Assembly: GCA_028822125.1 (NCBI GenBank)
Contig: JAPKEK010000064.1
Coordinates: forward strand, 1-8,486
Length of the DNA: 8,486 nucleotides
Direction: 5' to 3'
Source of the DNA: Pseudomonadales bacterium
Lineage (GTDB): Bacteria; Pseudomonadota; Gammaproteobacteria; Pseudomonadales; Azotimanducaceae
This document shows, in pieces, positions 1 to 6,579 of this stretch. A model generated the notes under the pieces. It did not search any database, was not told the origin of the DNA, and saw nothing but the letters and a program-made list of their open reading frames with translations. The position numbers and the translations under genes are program-made. Position 1 is the stretch's first letter, and the number at the start of each line of letters is the position of its first letter.

Positions 1-1811
1 TGAATCCTAAAGGCTTCAGAACCATCGGATTGTTTTAACAGTCGACTGGTGAGCGCAACACTCACCTGTTCACCGGGCAGCAGCGCATCAATTCCAGAAA
101 ATCGGCTCTTGCGGAATAGATTGTTGAAGGATGGATTGAGTTGGCCAGTGTCAAATAAATTGATCATCTCGGGCGTGCTCCCGCCCTGATGCAGGATGAA
201 TAGTCTCGGTTCTAACGTTTGCAGCCAATCAGATTGGTTAAAACGGACATGTCTTTCAAAGTTGAGGCCGGAATCAAGGCTGGCGGTAGGCGTTAGATGA
301 GAACGGGTCTGCAGTTCGGTTCCCGCACCGAAATCGATCCGATAGGTGCGGTGATGCACCTGAATCTCTGGTTTTGCATACCCCCAGGGCGTTGACAAAG
401 GCCAGTTGATTCCTGAAGTAAGCAGCTTGCGCTGGCTTTGCGGGTTATCGAAACCAGGTTCTGACTTAGTACTGAATTCACTCAGCTGCGCTTCGCTGTA
501 GAAGCGCAGTTTGCTGGTAGAGGTTCTGTAAGCCAGGTTCAATTCGGGTTGCCGTTCATACTGATTATCGAATTCTGGCAGCAGGCTTTGAAAGCCTTCC
601 ATTGCAAGATTCGCGCTGAAATGTTCTCCATACCAACCGATCGAAGCTGATTGATTCAATGCCGTTTTGGCACGAGGATAGGGATCATTAGCAAATAAAG
701 TCTGAGATAAGTGATCGGCGCCTTTGACCAGGGAGCTGTCGTGGTCTCGAAGATAGTCTTGGTCGGACAATGCAGTGTAGTTAATGTTCGTAGCAAGGGA
801 TTGCCATTGCCCTGTGTGCTGACTTGATATTAACCAGCGCTGCCCATCAGAAGAGTCTGCCTGGCCGGTGTTATTTTGCTCCTGGACGAGAAGTTTATCG
901 TGGCTGATATAGCCAATTTGTAATTCATTGTTAGTAGCGTTTGTTAAGTAGCGACTTTCGATCTGATGGAGTGTGCCGCGCTGAGCTATGTTGCTGTAGG
1001 TATAGCTTGCATCTAGGTTAGTCGCAATATTGAAGTAATACGCGGCAGTCAGGTTAATGCCATTTTCACTGTCTTTGTTCAATGAAGGTGGCAGTAACCC
1101 TGAGTGTCTTTTTGTATCAATGGGGAATTTAGCATAGGGCAGGTAGAATACTGGCACATCCTTAATTCTTAGTGTGACGTCTTTTGCTGTGGCCGTGCCG
1201 GATTCCATATCCAGATTGAGCGTTGACATTTGCATGAGCCATAAGTCATCACCCGGGGCGCATTGGGTAAAATTGCCATTGGATATAGCGATTTTTGTGG
1301 GGCTTTGTTTTTCCAGAGATTCTGCGCTGCCTCTGAAGCCACTCTCTTGCAGAAGAAAACTTGCTGTATTGACTTGGCCTGTCCCACTGAAGAAGTCGCC
1401 GATGGCTGATTCTCCTCTTATTAACAGGCCTGGTTCCCTGATCATCACATGGCCCTGCAGATTCAGTTGATTATCTACCAGGTTAATATCCGCTGCATCC
1501 GCACCTATCAGGCGAGAAGCCGTGTGTATTTTAACATTGCCTTGTATGCTGGCAGAATCATCAAGAACGAGGGATGCATCATCCGCGGTGATGTTGATAG
1601 ATGAATCCGTTGGCGTTGCCTGTGTCGATGAGTTATCGGCTTCCCTATAGCTACCTGAGCAATTACCGTCAGATGTGTCTACGGTTTGATGTCCGGGGAG
1701 TTTGAGCACCCGCCAATCGGTATCTGCTGCTGTTTGAGCAACTGAAATCACGGGCCAGTAGAGCAGAATTAGCAATACCCCCCGAATTATTGGGCTAGCG
1801 GTGCTGGACAT
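1..1811 (-). CDS. lptD: LPS-assembly protein LptD (N-terminal part, cut by window edge)
   Basis: Outer-membrane beta-barrel protein that, with lipoprotein LptE, inserts lipopolysaccharide into the outer leaflet. My translation of the minus strand from the ATG at 1811 stays open for about 603 codons to the left edge, so the C-terminal part is missing. Residues ~8-25 form a hydrophobic signal peptide with probable cleavage after VISVA. Residues ~70-180 fit the OstA/LptA-like periplasmic domain, and the barrel follows. Family hallmarks are VPVFYLPYAKFPID (~219-232), a following SGLLPPS stretch, LEPRLF (~533) and LFRKSRFSG (~565). Cys51 and Cys184 match the two N-proximal cysteines used in the LptD disulfides; the C-terminal partners lie outside the window. 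It is transcribed away from amgK. In related bacteria surA follows lptD, which cannot be checked here. The family call is firm; the exact start is likely, although no strong ribosome binding site precedes it. Confidence 0.93.
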   Translation of the reverse strand, partial: MSSTASPIIRGVLLILLYWPVISVAQTAADTDWRVLKLPGHQTVDTSDGNCSGSYREADNSSTQATPTDSSINITADDASLVLDDSASIQGNVKIHTASRLIGADAADINLVDNQLNLQGHVMIREPGLLIRGESAIGDFFSGTGQVNTASFLLQESGFRGSAESLEKQSPTKIAISNGNFTQCAPGDDLWLMQMSTLNLDMESGTATAKDVTLRIKDVPVFYLPYAKFPIDTKRHSGLLPPSLNKDSENGINLTAAYYFNIATNLDASYTYSNIAQRGTLHQIESRYLTNATNNELQIGYISHDKLLVQEQNNTGQADSSDGQRWLISSQHTGQWQSLATNINYTALSDQDYLRDHDSSLVKGADHLSQTLFANDPYPRAKTALNQSASIGWYGEHFSANLAMEGFQSLLPEFDNQYERQPELNLAYRTSTSKLRFYSEAQLSEFSTKSEPGFDNPQSQRKLLTSGINWPLSTPWGYAKPEIQVHHRTYRIDFGAGTELQTRSHLTPTASLDSGLNFERHVRFNQSDWLQTLEPRLFILHQGGSTPEMINLFDTGQLNPSFNNLFRKSRFSGIDALLPGEQVSVALTSRLLKQSDGSEAFRI

Positions 1812-1887
1812 GGTGTCTTAAGTTTTGTTGAGTGGGCCTAGAATAAGCGATAATCAGTGCTTTCTACAGTTAATCAGATGAAAACCT
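1812..1887. promoter_or_regulatory. Divergent intergenic region between lptD and amgK, candidate promoter
   Basis: This 76-bp region must hold start signals for lptD (leftward), and probably for the amgK-murU pair (rightward). On the plus strand GATAAT at 1849-1854 is a good -10 candidate, with TTGTTG at 1825-1830 (18-bp spacing) or TTGAGT at 1828-1833 (15-bp spacing) as weak -35 candidates. On the minus strand only weak -10-like hexamers (TATTCT, GATTAT) are visible. I saw no sigma-E type GGAACTT element, although lptD is sigma-E controlled in Escherichia coli. Promoter identity is inferred from hexamers and gene orientation only. Confidence 0.4.
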
Positions 1888-2898
1888 ATGGACAAGCGTC
1901 TTCACCAACTTACTGAGTGGGCTCATCGGTTTGTTTCCAGCCAGGGGTATCTTGCAGGTTCTGGATTGCTGATACCTGTCTCCGAAGATGCGAGTTTCCG
2001 CCGCTATTACCGCCTGGCTGGTTCAGATTGTGGCTGCGTGTTTGTGGATGCGCCACCGGCAAAGGAAGATCTGAAGTCCTTTATCAAGATTACTGAATTA
2101 CTTAACCTGGGAAAAGTGCGGGTTGGAAAAGTTCGGGCGCAGGATTTGAAATCGGGTTTTCTGGCATTAGATGACCTGGGTGATACATTGCTTCTTGAGG
2201 ATCTGCATGCTAATAAACAGCGGGTTCGGGACAGGTTAAGTCAAGCTTCACTAGTAATTTTGAAGATGCAGTTGATAACCGGGTCACTCCCTTTGTACAC
2301 GCGACGGCTTCTGCAGGAAGAAATGGAATTGTTCCCGCACTGGTTTCTAACCATGCAATTGCAGTTAGAAATATCCACCGAATGGCAGAAACTGTTTTCC
2401 GGCGTGGTTGAAATGTTGATAGAAAATGCTCATAACCAGCCGCAGACGTTTGTTCATCGAGATTTCCATTCAAGAAATATTATGTTAACCGAGCACAACA
2501 ACATGGCTGTTATTGACTATCAGGATGCCGTTATCGGTCCAATTACCTACGACTTGGTATCTTTGTTGAAAGATTGTTATTTTCGGTTGGAACGGGCTGA
2601 TGTTGTTTATCTGGTTAAAGCCAATTGGACATTGTTAAGAGACCGGCACCCCGTTGATCTCGGGTCTTTTTCTGAGTTTCTCAGATGGTTTGACTTCATG
2701 GGCCTGCAGCGGCACTTGAAATGTGCCGGTATATTTTGTCGTCTGCATCTGCGCGATGGTAAACCTGGCTATCTAGCCGATGTGCCTCTGGTTCTTGATT
2801 ACATATTAGAGGTCTGCGAACTTTATGACCCTTTGAATGATTTTGGCACCTTCTTAAGAGACAATGTTAGTTTGCAGGTTAGAGATAAATTTATATGA
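1888..2898 (+). CDS. amgK: N-acetylmuramate/N-acetylglucosamine anomeric kinase AmgK
   Basis: Cytoplasmic sugar kinase of the aminoglycoside-phosphotransferase fold that phosphorylates the anomeric carbon of MurNAc (and GlcNAc) with ATP, giving MurNAc-1-phosphate for peptidoglycan recycling. The 336-residue length fits the family. Residues ~34-42 (DASFRRYYR) are the N-lobe nucleotide-binding signature and LALDDLGD (~92-99) follows. The catalytic loop is HRDFHSRNIM (190-199), with Asp192 as catalytic base and Asn197 as metal ligand; IDYQDA (209-214) is the DFG-equivalent with Asp211-213 region binding metal. The C-terminal MGLQRHLK (271-278) and RLHLRDGK (285-292) stretches are typical of AmgK rather than generic phosphotransferases. 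Its stop overlaps the murU start by 4 bp (ATGA), suggesting translational coupling of consecutive pathway enzymes. The ATG at 1888 has only a weak upstream Shine-Dalgarno. A generic aminoglycoside kinase is unlikely given the murU partner. Confidence 0.93.
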   Translation: MDKRLHQLTEWAHRFVSSQGYLAGSGLLIPVSEDASFRRYYRLAGSDCGCVFVDAPPAKEDLKSFIKITELLNLGKVRVGKVRAQDLKSGFLALDDLGDTLLLEDLHANKQRVRDRLSQASLVILKMQLITGSLPLYTRRLLQEEMELFPHWFLTMQLQLEISTEWQKLFSGVVEMLIENAHNQPQTFVHRDFHSRNIMLTEHNNMAVIDYQDAVIGPITYDLVSLLKDCYFRLERADVVYLVKANWTLLRDRHPVDLGSFSEFLRWFDFMGLQRHLKCAGIFCRLHLRDGKPGYLADVPLVLDYILEVCELYDPLNDFGTFLRDNVSLQVRDKFI

Positions 2899-3563
2899 AC
2901 GCTTTTCTTCTAGCAGCAGGGAAAGGATTGCGCATGAGGCCGCTATCTGACTACCTACCCAAGCCGTTATTGCCAGTAGCCGGGCAAACCCTGATTGAGC
3001 GACACCTGTATAAATTGAGGGACAGCGGCTTTAAAAGGGTGGTCATCAATCTGCATCATTTGGGTGATCAATTGCGTTCCACGCTGGGTAATGGAGAGAG
3101 ATATGACCTGGATATACAGTATTCTCATGAACGGTCGTTGCTAGATACGGGCGGTGGGATAAGAGCAGGACTTGAGTTATTGGGAGGAAAAGCATTTGCA
3201 GTCATCAGTTCAGACATCTACTGTGATTTTTCTTTTGATTTACTGAAAAAAATTGACCTCGGTCATTGTTTAGGCCACTTGATTCTTGTTCCAAACCCAG
3301 AACACCATCCGGCAGGCGATTTTTCGATGACTGATAACCTAATCGGCAATGAAGGTGAGCGGTATACTTTTTCGGGTATCAGCGTTCTTCATCCCAAGTT
3401 ATTGTCTGCGGTAAGCAGCCGGGTTTTTCCGCTGCGGGACGTGCTGCGTTCAGCGGCAGCAGGTGGCAGGCTGAGTGGGCAGATATACCGTGGAATCTGG
3501 TCTGATATAGGCACACCTTCTCGCCTCAGGTCGCTGGAGCGCCTGTTACTCACTCGAAGCTAG
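2895..3563 (+). CDS. murU: N-acetylmuramate-1-phosphate uridylyltransferase MurU
   Basis: Nucleotidyltransferase that converts MurNAc-1-phosphate and UTP to UDP-MurNAc, bypassing the MurA/MurB de novo route and therefore the fosfomycin-sensitive step. The 222-residue protein is a single NTP_transferase domain of normal MurU length. Residues 8-16 (AGKGLRMRP) are the nucleotide-binding glycine loop and PKPLLPVAG (22-30) carries the conserved lysine. LLDTGGGIR (82-90) is the sugar-phosphate nucleotidyltransferase motif. Asp107 in ISSD and Asp204 in WSDIGT are the probable Mg2+ ligands. PNPEHHPAGDF (133-143) and FSGI (159-162) match MurU over glucose-1-phosphate thymidylyl- or mannose-1-phosphate guanylyltransferases. 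It starts inside the end of amgK, the enzyme that makes its substrate, which supports the specific assignment. The Shine-Dalgarno (AGAG near 2881) is weak, consistent with coupled translation. Confidence 0.92.
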   Translation: MNAFLLAAGKGLRMRPLSDYLPKPLLPVAGQTLIERHLYKLRDSGFKRVVINLHHLGDQLRSTLGNGERYDLDIQYSHERSLLDTGGGIRAGLELLGGKAFAVISSDIYCDFSFDLLKKIDLGHCLGHLILVPNPEHHPAGDFSMTDNLIGNEGERYTFSGISVLHPKLLSAVSSRVFPLRDVLRSAAAGGRLSGQIYRGIWSDIGTPSRLRSLERLLLTRS

Positions 3564-3616
3564 GTGTATGTGAGGCTATCCTGTAAACTTCGCCAGCCGC
3601 ATTTGGAATCTAAATC

Positions 3617-4300
3617 ATGAATACACCCTGGATAGCACCCTCGATTTTATCGGCGGACCTGGCTCGACTGGGCGAGGAAGTCACCCTTGTACTCGAAGCA
3701 GGCGCAGATCTTATTCATTTCGACGTAATGGATAATCATTATGTGCCCAACCTGACTTTTGGCCCCATGGTTTGTCGTGCCCTACGTGAATATGGTGTAA
3801 CAGCGCCAGTTGATGTGCACCTGATGGTTAAGCCCGTAGATCATTTGATTGATGAATTTGCCAGCGCTGGCGCCAGCTATATCACTTTTCATCCTGAAGC
3901 CAGTGAGCACGTTGACAGGTCGCTGGAACTCATCTGCTCCAGGGGTGTTAAATGTGGCCTGGTGTTGAATCCAGCTACTTCGATTCACTGTCTTGATCAT
4001 GTGCTGGATAAACTGGATATGATTCTCATTATGTCGATTAATCCAGGATTTGGTGGTCAGACCTTTATTGATACAACTCACCATAAATTAAGGCTGGTCC
4101 GCGATCTGATTGATCAAAGTGGCAGGGATATCCGTCTTGAAGTTGACGGTGGCGTTAAAATAGAGAACATCGCTGCCATAGCAGGTTCGGGCGCAGATAC
4201 TTTCGTTGCAGGATCCGCGGTTTTTGGTTCAAGTAATTATAGGGAAACACTGGATAAGATGCGCCAGCAACTGGGGGTTGATGGTTTTCCCTGCCAATAG
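3617..4300 (+). CDS. rpe: Ribulose-phosphate 3-epimerase
   Basis: Cytoplasmic TIM-barrel enzyme of the pentose-phosphate pathway that interconverts ribulose-5-phosphate and xylulose-5-phosphate. The 227-residue length is normal and all active-site elements are present. IAPSILSADLARLGEE (6-21) is the N-terminal signature. Metal ligands are His34 and Asp36 in HFDVMD, His68 in DVHLM, and Asp177 in EVDGGV; Asp36 and Asp177 are also the acid/base pair. NPGFGGQ (142-148) is the phosphate-side loop and FVAGSAVFG (196-204) ends the barrel. The start has a TTGGAA Shine-Dalgarno-like sequence about 9 bp upstream. It lies 53 bp after murU and 144 bp before trpE. In Pseudomonas and many other gammaproteobacteria rpe is followed by gph (phosphoglycolate phosphatase) before trpE or trpS; gph is missing here. 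Confidence 0.96.
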   Translation: MNTPWIAPSILSADLARLGEEVTLVLEAGADLIHFDVMDNHYVPNLTFGPMVCRALREYGVTAPVDVHLMVKPVDHLIDEFASAGASYITFHPEASEHVDRSLELICSRGVKCGLVLNPATSIHCLDHVLDKLDMILIMSINPGFGGQTFIDTTHHKLRLVRDLIDQSGRDIRLEVDGGVKIENIAAIAGSGADTFVAGSAVFGSSNYRETLDKMRQQLGVDGFPCQ

Positions 4301-4444
4301 ACGCGGTGTGTTTGGTTGATTGACTTGTATGCACCACCCAGCAAAGTGTTTAAAACGGGTTTTGAGTCTAAAATTGACGACAGGCCCATAGCGAGATCAA
4401 CAGACTGCAGGTTGAAATAGTGCATAGTAATGAAGAAAAAATGA
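4301..4444 (+). promoter_or_regulatory. rpe-trpE intergenic region, likely trp operon control region
   Basis: This is the largest gene-free gap among the plus-strand genes (144 bp). The size suggests a promoter for trpE, but I could not find a well-spaced sigma-70 pair. TTGACT (4320-4325) and TTGACG (4374-4379) are good -35 hexamers without a matching -10, and TAAAAT (4369-4374) is a good -10 hexamer without a -35. There is no open frame with tandem Trp codons, only one TGG triplet near 4313, and no GC-rich hairpin with a T run, so a classical leader-peptide attenuator is not visible. A short AAAAC/GTTTT repeat at 4352-4363 is too tight to be a convincing hairpin. A GAAG (4432-4435) sits 9 bp before the trpE ATG and is the probable ribosome binding site. 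Confidence 0.35.
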
Positions 4445-5968
4445 ATGACAAATCCAGATTACTTTGATGATTTTATCCGACAGGGTCATCATCATATTCC
4501 GGTGACCCGAGAGCTTGTAGCGGATTTTGAAACGCCACTGTCCTGTTACGTAAAAGTCGCCCGAGGTCCATACAGCTATCTGCTGGAGAGCGCAAATCAA
4601 GGTGGAGAGAAGTGGTCACGCTATTCGATAATTGGTCTTCCTGCCAGTCGAGTCATAAAAGTCTATGGGGAAGAATTCACCATCGAGGAAAATGGTGAAA
4701 TTGTAGAGAAACTGATCACCTCTGATCCGCTGGATTTCATTGAAAAGTATCAGCAGCAATTTGCTTATCCCGAGTTACCAGGTTTGCCAGGTTATACCGG
4801 TGGTTTGGTGGGCTATTTTGGCTATGACACGGTTCGGTATGTAGAAAAGCACCTCGCTGGTTTGGCTCCACCAGATAAAATCGGCACTGCCGATATACTG
4901 TTGATGGTGTCAAACGAGTTGATTGTATTTGATAATATTAAAGGAAGAATGCATCTGGTCACGCACGCCCAGGGTCTGGAAGCAAATGCCTATGAACAGG
5001 CATGCGAGCGTCTCGATGTGATGCAAGCGGCCTTGCTTGATCCCATCCCGGATGAATTCACAGCGCCGGCAATTGCACCTGCTCTTTATGACGAGGATTT
5101 TGTTTCTTCCTACGGAGAAGAAAGATTTAAGGCTGACGTCGCAAAAATTAAGGATTACATTCTGGCAGGAGATGTCATGCAGGTCGTCTTGTCGCAACAC
5201 ATGTCTTGTGGGTTTGAAGCGGAGCCACTTAATCTTTATCGAGCTCTGCGAGCGATGAATCCATCCCCCTATATGTATTTCATGGATCTGGAAAGCGTGC
5301 AGATAGTGTCATCCTCGCCAGAAATTCTGGCCCGATTAGAGAATCGGGAAGCGACGGTGAGACCTTTGGCCGGAACCAGGCCAAGGGGCCTCAGCGCTGA
5401 TCAGGATCAGTTGATGGAAGAAGAATTGCTGAATGATCCAAAGGAAGTTGCAGAACATCTGATGCTAATTGATCTAGGTAGGAATGATATTGGTAGAGTT
5501 GCCAAGATTGGCACAGTGAAGGTGTCCGAGATGATGGTGGTTGAACGTTACGCTCATGTGATGCATATGGCTTCAAATGTAAACGGTGAACTGCGCGACG
5601 AATTGTCAGCAATGGATCTGCTCAGAGCGACTCTGCCAGTGGGTACATTAAGTGGCGCACCAAAAGTCAGAGCTTTAGAGATTATTGATGAACTGGAACC
5701 GGTTAAGAGAGGGATCTTTGGCGGGGCTGTGGGCTATTTTTCCTGGAACGGAAATATGGATACCGCGATTGCCATACGAACCGCTGTTCTAAAGGATGGT
5801 CGCCTCCATATTCAGGCAGGCGCCGGTGTGGTCGCAGACTCAATAGCCCAGCAAGAGTGGACAGAGACCATGGCTAAAGCAATGTCTGTCATAAAAGCGG
5901 CGGCTATTGCCGAGTCTGGCCTGGAACTTTCGGTAGAGGTGCCCGGAAGCAGCCAGGCTCAAAGATAA
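4445..5968 (+). CDS. trpE: Anthranilate synthase component I
   Basis: Chorismate-using subunit of anthranilate synthase: with ammonia from TrpG it converts chorismate to anthranilate and pyruvate, the first committed step to tryptophan. The 507-residue length is normal. The N-terminal domain holds YLLES (45-49), whose serine belongs to the tryptophan feedback-binding site, so the enzyme should be inhibited by tryptophan. The chorismate-binding domain carries NPSPYMYF (272-279), PLAGTRPRG (307-315), HLMLIDLGRND (338-348), GTLSGAPKVRA (400-410), GGAVGYFSWNG (426-436) and IQAGAGVVADS (456-466), all expected in TrpE. Anthranilate synthase rather than PabB is supported by the LLES motif and by the trpG-trpD-trpC genes that follow. 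An in-frame TGA at 4442-4444 directly precedes the ATG, which fixes the 5' limit. The gap to trpG is 25 bp. Confidence 0.97.
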   Translation: MTNPDYFDDFIRQGHHHIPVTRELVADFETPLSCYVKVARGPYSYLLESANQGGEKWSRYSIIGLPASRVIKVYGEEFTIEENGEIVEKLITSDPLDFIEKYQQQFAYPELPGLPGYTGGLVGYFGYDTVRYVEKHLAGLAPPDKIGTADILLMVSNELIVFDNIKGRMHLVTHAQGLEANAYEQACERLDVMQAALLDPIPDEFTAPAIAPALYDEDFVSSYGEERFKADVAKIKDYILAGDVMQVVLSQHMSCGFEAEPLNLYRALRAMNPSPYMYFMDLESVQIVSSSPEILARLENREATVRPLAGTRPRGLSADQDQLMEEELLNDPKEVAEHLMLIDLGRNDIGRVAKIGTVKVSEMMVVERYAHVMHMASNVNGELRDELSAMDLLRATLPVGTLSGAPKVRALEIIDELEPVKRGIFGGAVGYFSWNGNMDTAIAIRTAVLKDGRLHIQAGAGVVADSIAQQEWTETMAKAMSVIKAAAIAESGLELSVEVPGSSQAQR

Positions 5969-5993
5969 ATGTTAATACAGATTGGCGTAGCTT

Positions 5994-6575
5994 ATGTTGT
6001 TGATGATTGATAATTACGATTCGTTTACATATAACATTGTACAGTACCTGGCGATGCTGGGAGAGCAGGTTCAGGTATTTCGCAACGATGAGATTACCCT
6101 GCAGGAGATAGAGCAGCTTTCACCGGCAAGAATCGTGATTTCCCCGGGCCCGTGTACGCCAAATGAAGCAGGTATTTCTATGGGCGTAATACGTCATTTT
6201 CAGTCTAGGGTTCCTATTTTAGGAATTTGCCTGGGTCATCAGAGTATTGGTCAGGTTTATGGATGTAAGATTGAGGCTGCAGGAGTGGTTATGCACGGCA
6301 AAACGTCCTTGATTCATCATAATGAGAACGGTGTTTTTCGACATTTACCCAGCCCTTTCACCGCAACCCGATATCATTCATTGGTGATAGGACAAAAGAG
6401 CCTCACAGATCAACTGGAAGTGACTAGTTGGACCGAGAATGAAGACGGTAGCATGGAGCAGATAATGGGTGTTCGTCATAAAATCTATCCTGTTGAAGGC
6501 GTACAGTTCCACCCGGAATCGATTCTGAGTGAACATGGTCACCACCTCCTTCAGAATTTTTTGGATCAGGAGTAA
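5994..6575 (+). CDS. trpG: Anthranilate synthase component II, glutamine amidotransferase
   Basis: Class I glutamine amidotransferase subunit that hydrolyses glutamine and passes ammonia to TrpE. The 193-residue protein has the catalytic triad Cys79 (in GICLGHQ, 77-83), His173 and Glu175 (in QFHPES, 171-176). IDNYDSFTYN (5-14) and SPGPCTPNEAG (50-60) are the standard oxyanion-side and substrate motifs. It may also serve as PabA in folate synthesis, as TrpG/PabA proteins can, because the sequence alone does not separate the two roles; the trp context makes TrpG primary. The ATG at 5994 is preferred over the in-frame ATG at 6003 because family members begin MLLMIDNYDSF. No strong Shine-Dalgarno precedes it, so its translation may depend on ribosomes finishing trpE. 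Its last codons contain the trpD ribosome binding site. Confidence 0.96.
   Translation: MLLMIDNYDSFTYNIVQYLAMLGEQVQVFRNDEITLQEIEQLSPARIVISPGPCTPNEAGISMGVIRHFQSRVPILGICLGHQSIGQVYGCKIEAAGVVMHGKTSLIHHNENGVFRHLPSPFTATRYHSLVIGQKSLTDQLEVTSWTENEDGSMEQIMGVRHKIYPVEGVQFHPESILSEHGHHLLQNFLDQE
6568..6572 (+). promoter_or_regulatory. Ribosome binding site that fixes the trpD start
   Basis: AGGAG lies 7 bp before the ATG at 6580 and within the last two sense codons of trpG. It is the clearest Shine-Dalgarno in the trp cluster. It favours 6580 over the upstream in-frame ATG at 6529, which would add 17 residues unlike TrpD and overlap trpG by 47 bp. Confidence 0.8.
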
Positions 6576-6579
6576 GCAA

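Noticed and set aside
1174..1470. A 98-codon plus-strand open frame
   Set aside because: It lies antisense within lptD, whose minus-strand frame carries clear family motifs here; it is a shadow frame.
3564..3616. Possible separate promoter or terminator between murU and rpe
   Set aside because: Only isolated weak hexamers such as TATCCT are visible, with no matching -35 and no hairpin.
4352..4363. AAAAC-GG-GTTTT repeat in the rpe-trpE gap, considered as a terminator or operator
   Set aside because: The stem is A/T-rich with almost no loop and no following T run, and it does not match the TrpR operator consensus.
4441..4467. An 8-codon frame starting at the ATG just before trpE, considered as a leader peptide
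   Set aside because: It contains no Trp codons, overlaps the trpE start, and has no associated hairpin; it looks like a chance ATG in an A-rich ribosome binding region.
6529..6579. A longer TrpD starting at the ATG at 6529
   Set aside because: The extra 17 residues do not resemble TrpD, overlap trpG by 47 bp, and the ATG at 6580 has a well-placed AGGAG.
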